The notes: generated from the letters alone by a model not told the origin. 64,000 nucleotides of DNA from Lactarius indigo (GCA_025766275.1 JAFKAC010000066.1:272900-336899), one strand, 5' to 3'; shown: positions 45,650 through 58,023, counted from the first letter of the stretch. Program-made: numbers and translations.

Positions 45650-46650
45650 GTTTGGTGACTCTTTCGCTAAATCTCCGGTATCAACTGCTATCGAGGCTTC
45701 CCGAACCATCCAGTGGCTGTCGATTTCGGAATGAGGACCAATGAGTCCTTTCGGGGAAGGGTGAACTAATGTAGAGGTGTTCATACTGGAAAGTTCGGAC
45801 ACTCGTGTACTCGTCTGACAGCTGCATTCTGAACACACACGAAAGTTGCTATTGTACCTCTAATTTAGTGCCAATAATCAGGGTATTTCAATTCGACCAA
45901 CGAAGAATGAGGCGCACTTACACGCCTAAGTCTGACACGAAACGGATTGAAGATAGCTGTAAGCAGTGACCCCATAGCACTCGTGTCAGCCACCAAAATT
46001 GCCACGGTCTTCCGTTGTTACAGTAGTGCTTCCTCGTAAATAAAGGTACCTAACCGCACGTCGAAGTTGGTAGAACCGTAACATCAGCTCTTGCGCATTT
46101 GGTAATGGGCGTTCCCTACTAGTACCAGTCCCGATCTATATATCAAAGTGACGGGGCTCTGGTAAAAAAAATATCTGCCATGTTTCATGGCTAACATATA
46201 TTGCTTTCAGGATGGGAGGCTGCTCGTGTTTTATTTTAAAAAACCAGTATTCCGGGATAGTACTGAGGACCTGTCGCTGTGTACCAGCGTTTAGAGGTAG
46301 CGAAACGTGTCGTACGCAAGATAGGAGCGCCCGTGTCAGTAGAGTGTCCCAAGTGTGATCGAACGTGTGGCGTAGTAGATAGTTGTACGCCCTCCCAGGG
46401 GACGCAGGGGGCTGTTCGTAATTCAGCTCAGTGACGATGTCGCAACGCTACTAGTATACGCACCACTGAGGGAGCTCCATACTTTGGAAATCGTCTCCGG
46501 ACTAGTTTGGCTCCACAATCCACGATTACGGAGGATGACATGTGACTCGACGCACAGCGCGGTTGATAAACTTACATGGGAACGCCACCTGTTGCACACA
46601 CTGACACGACTGTATAAACTCTGGAGTCGACTACGGACGCCTTTTTGTGC
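45650..46650. repeat. Repeat unit R0, copy 2
   Basis: Counterpart of 39790-41640 (see there). It is followed directly by R3, so the order R0-R1 is repeated as R0-R3, which suggests one larger duplication. Confidence 0.5.
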
Positions 46651-47350
46651 CAATTTACTCATGCCGCGGAGGGCAGCGTCTGGCTCGAGTTGCACGAGGT
46701 GTGCGACGGCATGAGAGTCTGATCTCCATCATGGTATAGTGGACATTCTTGGGGAGAAAACCGGCCAACTTCCCCTTTCGCCAGATATTTGAATATACGC
46801 ACAATTGACTTGAGCTAGCGTTGAGTGTCTCAGTCCCAATGAGTTACCAGGGTCTCATTGCAGCGTTTGAGATGAGGACACTGACGATTGTCTTAGTGGT
46901 TCAAAAAAAGACGATTGTCTTCCTGGCCTCCATCATAATGACGGCTGACCTAGTAACACATGCATGTCTGACATCCAATACGAAGTGGAAGAAGACAGTG
47001 AGTTGTAATTGGGACGTAGACCACTATGTCCTATAACGGCGTCCATTACTGCAAAGCTCATCACGACTAAAAGTTACTCACATTGTTCACTCCTATTTTA
47101 TGGACCCGGCAACCTCTAGCATATTATACAGCAGCAAGCAGCTTCGGATGGTCCACTGGGTTGATTGTCCTGTTAATAAGCTGAGTCAGATTGGCCAGTT
47201 ATCGACTAGTCTAACGATCTCACCTGTGCACCCACTCCGTGGGCAGGGGCGGATGGCTATTACATAAATCAGAAAAGAAATAACGACCTAGGTTGTTGTT
47301 CTCAATCTTGAATCTTTTACCTGACCAGTGGATGGCCTTGACGGTCCAGG
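46650..47350. repeat. Repeat unit R3
   Basis: Starts with the 'ccgcggagg...gcgtctggctcgag' border as in R1 (41643) and continues collinearly through 'gacctagtaacaca' to the Cys-tail exon of the small gene. Confidence 0.65.
47116..47256 (-). pseudogene. Partial small-tail gene ending CCCIIC (member R3)
   Basis: On the minus strand a Pro-rich piece ('PSAPAHGVGAQ', from about 47256) is followed by a 54 nt candidate intron (GTGAGA...TTAACAG), then the exon 47169-47116, which ends 'SEAACCCIIC' and stops. The splice joins in frame. Upstream, the usual first exon and promoter block are not found. The stretch at 47290-47420 holds a second Pro-rich segment interrupted by an extra GT...AG piece. It is either a rearranged gene or a truncated copy. 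Confidence 0.45.
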
Positions 47351-47757
47351 ATACGGAAGTCTTGGCGGACCCATAAATTAGAAGAGATGTTGGCTGTCTG
47401 ATGTTACGAGCTGTAGTTTAAGCAAAATGTGAATATTCCTGAACGAACTCGGAGCTTGCCACCAGCACGAACGCCAGAGGATACCTGACCTAGACTTCAC
47501 AAATAAGAAGGGGCCTATTTAAGGGATGACAGTTAATATGCGCACTTGTTAGGGCTAGTGTGCCCAGCGTTGTGTGTAGGGGGGAGAGTTGTGCGCTGGA
47601 AGACGAGAGTGTGAGTTGGAGTGCCATAAAAAGTTCTTTTTCGGAACTTGGGGCGATGGAGCGTGACAGCTGTGACTCACGGATCTCCATCGTGCTCCAC
47701 ATCCTGTAACGGTATCATCAATCGTCTGCGACACTGCAGTATTACTATTCCAGCTAC
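47351..47757. other. Upstream region of the WW-like gene
   Basis: The minus frame 47490-47702 is open but unmatched. No TATA-like element stands out before 47758. Confidence 0.3.
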
Positions 47758-50500
47758 ATGGGTTCGCTTGCTGTGAATCTCGCTGTGATTCGCAGACTAT
47801 ATGCTCTAGGGATGTTCCTCAAAAGTCGCCTCACATCTTTGGGCTTACTGTTTGCCCTTTTTCGCAAGTTAATTACCAAGCTAGCGACATGCCGCTTGTG
47901 GTATTGCAGGGGTCCTGTGGTGTCTCGAAAGCCAAAGTCAACCCACCCTTGTACTCGGAAACTTCCACTGGATGGTCCTCTCAATTCGAGGGCACCCGCA
48001 GCTGCTGCCAGTTTTGTTCCCGCCCCATTGGGCCGGTCCAGCCCTCGGGCCATGTCACGTGCATTAATCCGATCTCTTACACCAAATGTTGGCCGCTCGA
48101 CTCCTACCCCACCAATCAATTCCAACGAGGGTTATAGCCTATCCGTGCTATCGTCCACCTTCCAGAACTCTGGCACAATAACACCTGAGCCACCAGAAGG
48201 CATGCCTCTTCTTGGTCATTGGCCGATCGATATAACATCTGGGACAAGCTCCGGTGAGTCTGATGGCGAGCAAAGCAGAGCCGAAATTTACCTGATATAC
48301 CACTTTTATCTCTCTAGTTGGTGCGGGATCTTTGCAAGAAGGTGTATCGCACCTGGCTCCGTCACATACCCCTGATCAACTGGCTTTTCCAATGAATCCC
48401 AGCGATATCTCACGATACAAAAGACATATTATGATGTAAGTAGTACGCTGTTCTATCTGAATATATTCTTATGCCATTGGTAGATCTCGTGACAGGATAC
48501 TTGGCGTGATTGAGCCTTTAACTATGACTTTTCCTCAGTGAGTTTACGAGTCGGGCAATAATAGTGCAATCTAATACCCTCTTTAGCTCTCCAGAACCAG
48601 ATGTTTCACATCAGGGCTTTTTGAACTGGAGTCCTGGTAGTTGGACACCAGCTACCCATCCCGAAGGGGCTCTTTACTTCTATGATGAAAAAAGGGTATG
48701 TCCATGTTTATGCTTACACCTTGAAGAATTGTAATAAATGTAATATTATAGAGACTGTTTACTGATACAGATATGCGTGATAAGGCATTGAGGAGTGAAG
48801 CTGAGGACCTTTATAACCATCTGAAGGCAAATCCAAAGGCAGAGGAGCTAGCCAACTTGCCAGGAGAGTATGACTTAGTGCTTGAAATTAAGACAGATCA
48901 ACCTCAAGGCTTTAGATGGTTTTACTATTATGTCTCCCATGGAAATAGATGTCTCTTCTGGCTGGAGAAGTACCCTGTAACAAGAATGACAGACAGGGTT
49001 GGAGTTCAGTCACTGGCTCATATCAGTATGTTTTATCTGTTATCCCTTATACCAACTCTTGCTAACTTAAATAGAACATCAGCTTGAATACCTTTATTGG
49101 TAGGCCTGCTTATTTATCTCAGTTGAAGTCTAAAGTAAAATAATATTTTTACAGGTCTCACTGGTCTTTATTTCCTGTCAATTTCAGTCAGCGCAAGCTA
49201 TCAAAAGGGGTCTATGATGAGCTTCTTGGGATGTTGGTACATGGTTGTATTGGTGAGCATATAACTTAACCTTTATGGTGCACTGTAATATGGTGTCATA
49301 GATGTAATGACATCAAGGACCTCAACCCTGTGGCTTGATGATGACCAAATGCAGAAGATGATCAGGCTTATACAAGATGCTAAAAGTAAGTTAATATACT
49401 GTTGGGCTTGGAATTCACTAACTTTGAGAACTCAGTGGCCAGTGCTGGTGAAGTGTACTATACAGCAGGAGCTGGTTAGTATCCTCTTAACTTTTGATTA
49501 ACCAGCTGACTAGACCCTTGGCTTAGCAAGACTGCTTTCACTCTTTGGTATGTTGTTTTTCTTTAGATTAGATCAACTAATTTATATATTCCTTAGCCAA
49601 TTGGAGGTTTGAAGACCTTCATGGGCAAATAAATGCACGACTAAAGAGAAATGAAGCTATCTATAAGATGAAGCGTGGGAAATCTATCCTCATCATTGTG
49701 CTATCTCCATTACTCTTTTTTGCACCTCAGAGATACTTGGCTGAGCTAGAGGAAGCATGGATTGATGAACACATTCTGGAACCAGTCTGGAAAAGTCTGA
49801 TGACAAAGATGTTAGGTGAATGGAGTGATCTAATTCTTTGGGTAAGAAACTATTTTATACATGATTTATAAACCTCCTGATCGCCGTTGTAGTCAACCGT
49901 TATGCTCTCAGTCAACGTGGGCTTTCTTGCTGTACCCGGTGTGCTTCCATCTGGGCCCAATAATAATGCGACTACCCAAGCGACTACCTCGGCGACTCCC
50001 TCTGCTTCCCCAAACCAAATTTCGAACTACTTGTCCCTAGTTTCCAGCGTGGGAAGCATTGTGGTTGGCTTACTTCTAGTTCGACATCATCGCACAAAAA
50101 AAGAGGAAGACCCTGATGGTGCAGTAAGTCAGATCGGCTATGGGTTGTCGTGTAAATGCGAGCATATGCTAAGGTTTTAACATTTGCGCAGGCCCAATAT
50201 CTATTTCAGAACGATCACAAATATTTTGGCCTCGAACCGATGGCCATAGTGTTCAGCCTTCCCTGGGCACTGTTGATGTGGGCGTATGTTTCCTCCGCAT
50301 CTCAGGGGTAATTTTGTGCTGATCCTTGTTCGCTTGACAGGATGATGTTGTTCTCTATCGAACTCTTGATTTCTTGTTTCCGCCAGACAGATCTTCCACT
50401 TCGACTTCCTGTTGGAATTGTATCGACTCTCGTGGCCGTTCCTATCGCATGGTGTATATGGAACTCCTGGAAGGCCAAGTTTGATGGTACGGAGATGTAA
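47758..50500 (+). CDS. WW-like domain protein with C-terminal membrane segments
   Basis: Thirteen exons: 47758-48253, 48318-48435, 48484-48537, 48587-48695, 48752-49025, 49075-49099, 49155-49252, 49302-49385, 49436-49474, 49597-49841, 49893-50123, 50192-50283, 50341-50500. All phases match, giving 674 aa. A WW-like segment lies at about 237-260 ('SWTPATHPEGALYFYD'). A conserved Tyr/Trp-rich middle follows ('WFYYYVSHGNRCLFWLEKY', 'LEYLYWSHWSLFP'). Hydrophobic segments lie at about 515-531, 559-578, 605-635 and 645-665. The family is large in agaricomycetes; I know no function. The paralogue at 56053-58023 shares the order of motifs. Exons 4-10 are almost free of CpG, unlike both ends of the gene. 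The N-terminal 220 residues are absent from the paralogue. Confidence 0.75.
48587..49880. other. CpG-depleted block inside the WW-like gene
   Basis: Only five CpG are present in about 1.29 kb (near 48662, 48776, 49191, 49638 and 49673). The flanks on both sides have one every few dozen bases or closer. The block covers exons 4-10 and their introns and stays fully in frame. Confidence 0.7.
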
Positions 50501-51808
50501 GGGGTGCGACCAGTGCTAGTGTGCTAGTGTGTATATCTGGCAAGTTGGTCTCAGCGTATTCGAACTATGTACCTCTCTCCCACATTTCTTGACGCCGTTG
50601 AAACGCGACATATGCTGCTACCTTCTCTATAGCGTTTACGCTTTGCTACGTCTCGACTCTATATAGTTTCCGATGTATAACTGGCCAGGATTTGGCACAA
50701 TGTGGACGGAGCGTGATGACCACATTGAGGACCCAAGCAAGAAGCAAGCACTAACTTTAGCCTCTAGCCGATCGCCTTTGAATGTACCCTCGCAATATTA
50801 TACGACGTACTTGAAGGTCCGAGACCGGAAACAGATACGGCCACCTGGCGCTGGACCTGGGCCATGTCGCCCGACGTGTCGACGAGAAATATGCCGATCT
50901 TGGCGATCCTGTCTAATCTCCGATGCTTGATTTAGTACCAATATCATCGGGAAGAATAAGTAGGACGTCGTGAAAACGAATAGTGACCTAGACGAAGTAG
51001 TCGTTAACGAGACAAGAGACATACTACACAAGCCTGTCATGGCGACGACACTCACACATCATCATCGACGCGAACCATTATTCCTTCCGTCTGCGCCAGG
51101 CCAGCAGGGAGAAACCCCACCCGCGTTCAGCGTTGTCGCCCTGGTGGATAAAACCAAGCTCACAGTCGCGCCCTCTAACATATGTCAGTAGCATGGTACA
51201 TCGGCATAATAGTTGGGCGGATGGGCCATCAGGGTAGCCAACAGACCACCCTCTGGATGTAGCTAGTCCAGCGGCCAAGAGGGTAGAATAGGTCGAGGGA
51301 CAAGATTCCTGGAGGATCGATGTGTCATTGATTACACGTGGGCGGCGATGAGTGCAGACGTGAGTTCTTGTGTAGGTTGTACAGAGGGAGGGGGAGAACA
51401 AGAAAGCGAAGGCAGGGATAAACACAGTGACGGGAGGAGACATACTTGAGACAAACGTGCGAAGCCTTCTCGCATTAGAAGGAGGAATCTGGCCTGTATA
51501 TTGAGGAACATAAGTACGAGGGTTATATACATGCAAGGTGGCCAGTAAGTACTAGAAGTGCTAGAGAAAGGAGGACGTAAGACGACAATGGGACCATGGG
51601 ACAAGGGACGGGGGATGGAATGGGGGATGAAAAGAAAATGTGAGTAGGCCAATGGCAAAGCGAGCGACGATGAGAGAAAAAGGCAGAAGCCAATGCCGAG
51701 GGCGAGGCAGAGGGCGCTTCGGGACGTCTTCAGAATTTCCGGGTCAGCGCGATTCCGGACCTTACAGGCCTTACACCTTACACTTCCCAAATTCTTGACT
51801 GTCTCCGG
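50501..51808. other. 3' flank of the WW-like gene, no gene seen
   Basis: Minus frames at 51078-51536 and 51332-51790 are long because the strand is CT-rich (Ser/Leu/Pro-rich translations); no real support. This is probably 3' UTR or spacer of the short ORF at 51809-51958. Confidence 0.3.
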
Positions 51809-51958
51809 TCACGCTTCTTCGACGGCGGCGTCGAGTATGCGATAGTCGAAAACACCGTTCTCCGGCGGCGCCGACGATGCGGTCTTCTCAACTTGAGCTG
51901 CCGGTGGTACGAGTAACGTTGAGCGTATAAGGGTGGGAGGCTTTGGTGCTAGCGACAT
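51809..51958 (-). CDS. Short ORF (49 aa) behind a long pyrimidine-rich leader
   Basis: The ATG at 51958 has a good context (cacaATGtc). The peptide is Pro/Ala-rich and ends in an acidic stretch ('VFDYRILDAAVEEA'). The frame stays open for another ~115 codons upstream without an ATG. The minus strand from about 52600 to 52250 is strongly CT-rich, as in leaders of strongly expressed fungal genes. It may be the end of a longer spliced gene. No family recognised. Confidence 0.35.
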   Translation of the reverse strand: MSLAPKPPTLIRSTLLVPPAAQVEKTASSAPPENGVFDYRILDAAVEEA

Positions 51959-52249
51959 TGTGATTCTGGTTATTGTTATCGCAGCTCTGACTTGCGCATA
52001 GAACTTTGTGATCACGGCAGGAGCGTCGATGGCTTCCCTTGTGGGGCAGACTACGTGGCGATACCGGGCCTGTTGGCGTGGAAGTCGGAATTGAGTAGAT
52101 GAGACGGCAACGAGAGGAACGACGAAACGGGGTCGGCAGGCGCGAGATCGAATGGCCGAAGCAGCATCGGCGCGAGCAGGTTGTCTTTGGGCGAAGGCAG
52201 GAACGCAAGCTGAAACCGATGTCAAAGAAGCGGAGACGGCGGCAACGGG

Positions 52250-52600
52250 TGGGCGGTGAGATACGGAATGGAGGAGACGCGACGAGTGAGAGACGACGAA
52301 GTGGGATCAGTTAGTGAGACAGAAAATGTGGAAAGAGCATCAGGAAGCAGGCGGGCTGTATGGGCGGCGAAGACAAAGTCGAAGGTGTGAAGCAGAGGAC
52401 CGAGAGGCGGAGGTAAGAGCTGAGGGGAGGAGCGAAAAGACAGTCAACGACAAAGGGAGCAGAACAGACTGATGACGAGGACGAAGATTTGATGAGTGAC
52501 GACGGTAAAATCCAGTCAGACAGTGAGAGGCGCCTAGTGACAGTACTGAAAGCCTGAGGAGGGGAGATGAGGGAAGAGAAAGGCGACGGTTGTAGACAAT
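52250..52600 (-). promoter_or_regulatory. CT-rich leader/promoter-like tract
   Basis: Purine-rich on the plus strand, so pyrimidine-rich on the minus strand over about 350 bp, directly upstream of the short minus-strand ORF. Such tracts are common just before or at fungal transcription starts. Confidence 0.35.
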
Positions 52601-52649
52601 AATAGGGTGTGTGAAAACAGGACGCCGTTGGGCGGAAGAGCCGGAGGAT

Positions 52650-53770
52650 TCGGCTACCTGTCTTCGACCGTCTATGACAGTCTTCTAGTTTCTGGTTGAG
52701 TCTTCATTTTCTTTTTGGACACGAAACTTCGAAGCGCGCAACCTTTCGTCATCCCACTCGTCACTAGACGTGTAATCGCTTTTCTTCCTGACCTTTAAAA
52801 TGCAACTTTCTTAGGCAATTAGGTGGGCTCTCTCGGACGTCTTCGTGCTCAAGGCTTCCCGGCGGTCTATTGCGAGTAGGGGTGGGGCGATAGCTTAGTA
52901 CTTAGTAGTCGATGGGCCGGATGCTGTACGAGGGACCAGGCGTTGACGCTCTCCCGGTGACCGTTTGACAGGGCAGGTGAATTCCAAGGCTGAGAGCGTG
53001 CAGGGATCGGGCTGGACGCGGCAGAACACCTACCACGCGGTCAGTAGACGGGAAAATGAAGAAGATGGAATGGGTCAGAACTGGGATGGGGTCATAGGTG
53101 CGTGATTGTGGTCGTCTATCAGAAGGCAGCTCAATTTTCTTCGACAGAGACGATGGATTTCTGTGACTTCTGGGCTTTTGCAGCTTTGGAGAGCCGGCCT
53201 GCACGTTGAACGTCCACTGGCAGGTCGACGCACAATCGCCTGTACGTGTGTGGGTAGGTCCGAATCATACATCCGGTTCACTGTGACCCATGTCCTCTAT
53301 CGGGTCCGAGTTCTTCGTGGCGCGCGGTCTTGGACTCCGATCCAGAATCTTGGAGTAGGGGGCACGCTACACTGGTGGTCGGTGCTCGAAGACTGGCTGG
53401 TCGTCTCACGTTCGGAAGTAGGTCGACTGTGATCTGTCTCGAACAGCTCGCTAGTTTCTATTATCAACCATCGTTCAGAAGCGCTACGTCTTGTTCACGG
53501 GCTCACGGCTCACGGCCTTAGAAATCTTACGACCAAAGTGGGAAGAGCGGGTGGGCTGAGCTCAGAGGATTACCACGATCGATACTGTAATGGTTACCGT
53601 AACACGACTTGGGAATGTACAGGACTAAATACAGGGCACATTTACGACTCGCATCTGGTCTTACTACGAAGCAAAGGGACCATGTTTGGTGCACATATCA
53701 TATCAGGGCCGGAGACAACGGCAAGGGCGCCTCCGACTACACAAGCGCCTCAAAAGTCTGAATATTGAAT
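52650..53770. repeat. Third repeat family, copy 1
   Basis: Collinear with 58640-59500 and 60200-60870. Shared words include 'cgtgcagggatcgggc', 'gtctatcagaaggcagc' and 'cttttgtgacttc', and (with 58.6 kb) 'tactgtaatggttaccgtaacacgacttgg'-like sequence near 53583. On the minus strand all three copies read a similar basic, Ser/Pro-rich peptide over about 60 codons, but without a shared start or stop. Confidence 0.6.
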
Positions 53771-56052
53771 GATGAATGTTTGTGGGTCTGGAGAACCATA
53801 TGAGCCTTCGGTCACCTTGGACGTAAGGGGTCTCAGTCTGTGCAGGAGTTTGCGTTAGCCTTTACTCAAACAATACCCCCGCGTTCTCTACACTAGAGAA
53901 GCGAGGGAAAACGCGATGTGACCGCGTCAGACTACAATGAAGGGCAGGCCCGCTCCATTACGTAGCAGGAGTTCGATTCACGCGCCACCATAATCTAGGG
54001 TCGGTACCACTATGACAGGGATTTACACCATGACGCCACCTATCCGACAACTGCAACCACGGGCTAAGGCTCACAGCACCCACAGCTTGTGCTGCGCGTC
54101 CCAACTCATTAGCGCATTAGCCGCTAGCTACGGGCTATGCCTTCACTGGAGAGTATGCGCCTCAAACCAAACTCTCAAGTAGAAGACTTTTGACGCTCTT
54201 TATGGCCACTACATTGAAGACCTTGTCCTCGACTGCCTACACTCCGTGGTGCGGCGTCTTACCCGCGTAATTCACTTTAATGGCCGAAAAATACCCCTTA
54301 ACAAACACCTCATGAGCCGAGAAGTTTCTGGTGCTCTATGAGCGGTTGGCAGTGTCCATTGGCGATGCGACGACGAAGGTGGTCGATGGGCTGCAAGGGT
54401 TGTTAGTGTGACGTCGTTGGAACGCGAGCTCGAAATGGTAGGTAGATGGCATCTACCTGCATCTGCCAGTGGCAGGCGGATCCGATAACGAGAGGGCCGA
54501 AAACGAATGATTTCGAGCCCAACGTTCGAGTTGGCGATGCAGCGTGGCGGCTGTATGGGATAAGATGTGCAAGTTGTAAGGTTGAGCGGAACTGGACTGG
54601 GAACTTGACTGAGAACTTACCTCAAGGTGACTAGGCGCTTGACTGGCACCTTGGGACTGAGTGAAAGTCAGTACTTTCTCGCGCGATCGAGATTGTCCTA
54701 TGGGCGCTTAATATATGACATTCTTTGGAGACGACTTTAGCTTACCTTCAATGCTACCAGAGAGTTAATGATATTAACGGCGAGGGCATTCACGAATGCC
54801 TGTCGGGTTCTAGTTCCTATGGTGGTTGCAAGTATCGGGCCATGATCCAAGTCGCGTTATTGCGCACCACGCTCTAGATTGGACTTGACTTTGTTCCACA
54901 CCACTCTGGTTGTATTGGGCTCGATATAATCGAAGGATGTATCGACGCGTTTCAATTTTCTCGGGTGACGACTAACTACATTTCTTCAATCTTTCCTGAA
55001 CAAAAAAGTGATCAGTACGAGAGGAGGAGCTTGACTTGCAATGACGAACCTTCCGCGAAAGAAAGACCTGTGAGGACCTTCAGATGTATATGTACGATTA
55101 TGCCGCCCTAGATTGAAGTCCTACAGACACACAGCTGGTGGTTAGGGGCCACAACGTGCCGCCACATTTTTGCAGGCCGTCGAACAGGCGGCCATGTGGT
55201 GATCCATCTCCAACTCTGCATACCATATGTTCTGCGCTAACTTGGCGTCGCTTAGTTCTCTTTTAGGAGTTACTAGGCATACGACGAGGGCATAGGGGGG
55301 CGGGCTAGAAGCCTCAGCGGCGGTAGTACTGGACTGGACCCGGAGATATGTCAGACCTTAAATGATCTCAGGGGAATGTCACCTGACGGTAGTTGTCTCG
55401 GATGCATCGGATGGCTGAAGGGTTGTCGGTTAGGAAGGTGTTATTGCTGTACTTGTACGATAGGGGATACAGTACTCCTACTGTAGCTCTTCCCGAAGAG
55501 CCTGTATCGTTGGCGTCGCTCCTCCCGTGCTTCACGAACCTCAAGAAATAAACGCAATGACAATTACAAAAACTGCGGCGCGTAGCGTTGTCTTCATATT
55601 GGTAGATATCAACGTCATGAGGTTGATCACGAGGAATAATCGAGGGCGATGCGGTGTGCTCGAAAGATGTCGGAGTTTGATTAATCTGAGTGGGTGCCCC
55701 GGTTTCTTCCGAGTCATCCGGTTATCGCGGTCAAGTATCGCGGTCAAGTTGTCTCATTGAAGTACTGTACGAGGCAGCGTCGGTGCGACGCGTCATACTA
55801 TAATGCGCAAGAAGGAGTGGTAGTAGTCAGGTAGCCAAGCGTTTACAGCGCGAAATCCCGGAATTTTCTCGCCCACTCCCCTCCGCCAAGCCAAACCCCC
55901 AGGCCCATGGAGCAACATCGCAACATGCCTGTGCAACGTGGGTACATCGCCCAGCACTTTACTTTCATAAATTACAGGAGGTTATCCCTTCTCACTCAGT
56001 ATACTCGAACACCTCTCAGGCTCTGAGCTAAGTTGCTAGCGGCTATTCTGTC
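53771..56052. other. Long stretch without a supported gene
   Basis: I found only short frames. A 12-base match to the LSU rRNA sarcin/ricin loop at 55014-55025 is isolated (see rejected items). Confidence 0.35.
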
Positions 56053-58023
56053 ATGGAGAGCTTCAGTCCCAACAAGGCCAACTTGTTCCCGATCCTCCCT
56101 TCCACCATCAGGTACTCCAGGTATCGAGCCATGCGGTAAGCAAGAGGTCCTCTCTCGCACACAATTCACAAACTTTTTTTTTTCTTTTCTTTCTAGTATG
56201 CGTGTCTCACCGACTATGGTTCCATTGGGAACCAATCTGGTATCGGTGTGCGTTGATTGTCTACTTTCGTTGCAAAGTACTTTTGAGACTAAACTTACTG
56301 AAGGCCATCGTACCAGTCTCAAGGATGGACAGTATCCGCTCATCCGGAGGGGAAGTGCTACTACGCCCACATTAAAACGCATGCAGGAATCACACTCGTC
56401 ACGGAGGCCGATATTGCCGAGCCTGGTGCCTCAGACCAGCTGTATGCCTGGCTGGCCGTGATCTGCAATGTGATCACCGAGGAACACGTCACACTTCCGG
56501 AGGCCGCCTACTTATTCCTTGAAATCCATCAGGACTCGGGCACTTGCAACTATTATTTCGCACGTCACGACCTTCGCACTATTTTCTGGTTGCACGCAAT
56601 CGATACAATCAACGTTGGGCTTCCACACTCCTTCTCAAGTGGCCATCTCCGTACGTCTGTAATCTATACCTTACTTTGCTAGGTGAACTGAAAGTTCCCG
56701 TCCAGAATATGCCTTGGAGGAAAATTACTGGATTCACGTCGAAATGTTCCCCGATACCGCTTCTCTGTATTCTTTTACGGCCCTGAATGAGCTTCAAATC
56801 GTTTTTCTGAAAGCATGCGCCGGTGAGGCAGGAAATTTCTTGATGTCCCGAGCAGTGAAGGTGACAGACAACATTTAGACGCCCTTACCTCGGAAACTCT
56901 CACTTTCCCATATACGGCTAAGCAGATCGAAGAGTTCATTGATTTTCTTCGACGCAGCAAAGGTCCCTTTCGCTTATTACATCCTGCGTCCCCTCCAGTT
57001 AACTGGTTCTTGGTAGATCATGCTTCTAGCCCTTACATCACCACCTACGTTGCTAGGTCATGGGCTACCGTCGGTAAGTTTTATGCATTTACAGCTCAAA
57101 GGACTTCTCGCGATCCTTCTTACTGCAGCAAACTATCGTTTCCTAAACCATTTCAGCGAAGAGCAACGTCGCCTGTCCTCAGATCAATCGATCTTGAAGG
57201 TTCCGGATAACAGGCTGGGCCTCGTCCTAACATTCATATCTGACGTGCTTCTTTTCGGCTTTCCTAATAAGCACCAAGCGCGACTCGAGAGCCTTTGGAT
57301 GGACCAACTTACTTGCACTGACCCATGGCGCAAGCACATTTCTAAAACCGTCGAGGACTTGACCCCAATGATACCATGGGTAAGCCCACTTTCCACTGGT
57401 CCGGCACCGTTACTGACCTTTTTTTCCAAGTACCTTTGTCTAATGTGAGAAGCACCTCCTCACGCCAGAAGGAGTCAATTGATTTCTTATTATGCGCAGA
57501 TCGAATACCCTTATGACACGAGTGTATATCCCTCTGTCCTATTCTCCATTGTTACTGTACAACTTGGGTCTAATCGTAACTTCGATCCTCCTGCGAGAAC
57601 AGCGGGGTCTTGTTGACACGGATGCCACCGCCGCGGTAAGCATAGTGACGTCATTCTACGTGGTGTTTACGGTTTACATGTTGACAGGCTGTGTACTTGG
57701 GTGGTCGGAAAACCACGAACTATGGTTTTCAGCCGATTGCGATCGTTCATTGCCTGCCGAAGGCGTTGTTCGTTTGGGCATCGCTATTGTTTTCCTTCCA
57801 GTGTCTTTGGCATACCTTTACCTTTTCCCGTCACCCCCCTCACTTCCTCGCTTCTACACTCTTTCTAATAGGCACCGTACTAGTCAGGGTGTGTGCACGC
57901 AAGTGGGCAACCCTTCAGCTGCGCCAGAGACCTTTCCAGGACTCCACGTTACCGGCGCTTGCTCCCCCTCTGGTCCCCGCAGAAGGCCAAAAGGAGGAGC
58001 CCAAGGCTGAGCGTATAGTTTAG
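56053..58023 (+). CDS. WW-like domain protein with C-terminal membrane segments, paralogue
   Basis: Nine exons: 56053-56135, 56197-56239, 56317-56650, 56706-56822, 56879-56962, 57017-57073, 57129-57429, 57500-57635, 57688-58023, in phase, giving 496 aa. The WW-like segment is at about 45-57 ('GWTVSAHPEGKCYY'). Shared with the gene at 47.8 kb: 'NYYFARHDLRTIFWLH' (compare 'WFYYYVSHGNRCLFWLE'), 'LEENYWIHVEMFP', 'QARLESLWMDQL', and hydrophobic C-terminal segments ('LLLYNLGLIVTSILL', 'FQPIAIVHCLPKALFVW'). Exon 7 must extend to 57429; ending at the stronger-looking donor after 57378 breaks the frame. The last two exons of the other gene are fused here, so an intron was lost or gained. The start is the least certain part. 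CpG content is normal throughout. Confidence 0.7.

Noticed and set aside
51078..51790. Two long minus-strand frames (about 150 codons each) as membrane proteins
   Set aside because: They are overlapping frames in CT-rich DNA; the hydrophobic Leu/Ser/Pro runs follow from base composition.
55014..55025. 12-base match to the sarcin/ricin loop of LSU rRNA
   Set aside because: No other rRNA sequence surrounds it, so it is a chance match.
57379..57499. Stronger-looking donor after 57378 as the exon 7 end of the WW-like paralogue
   Set aside because: It leaves the next exon out of frame; using the donor at 57430 keeps the frame through the conserved membrane segments.
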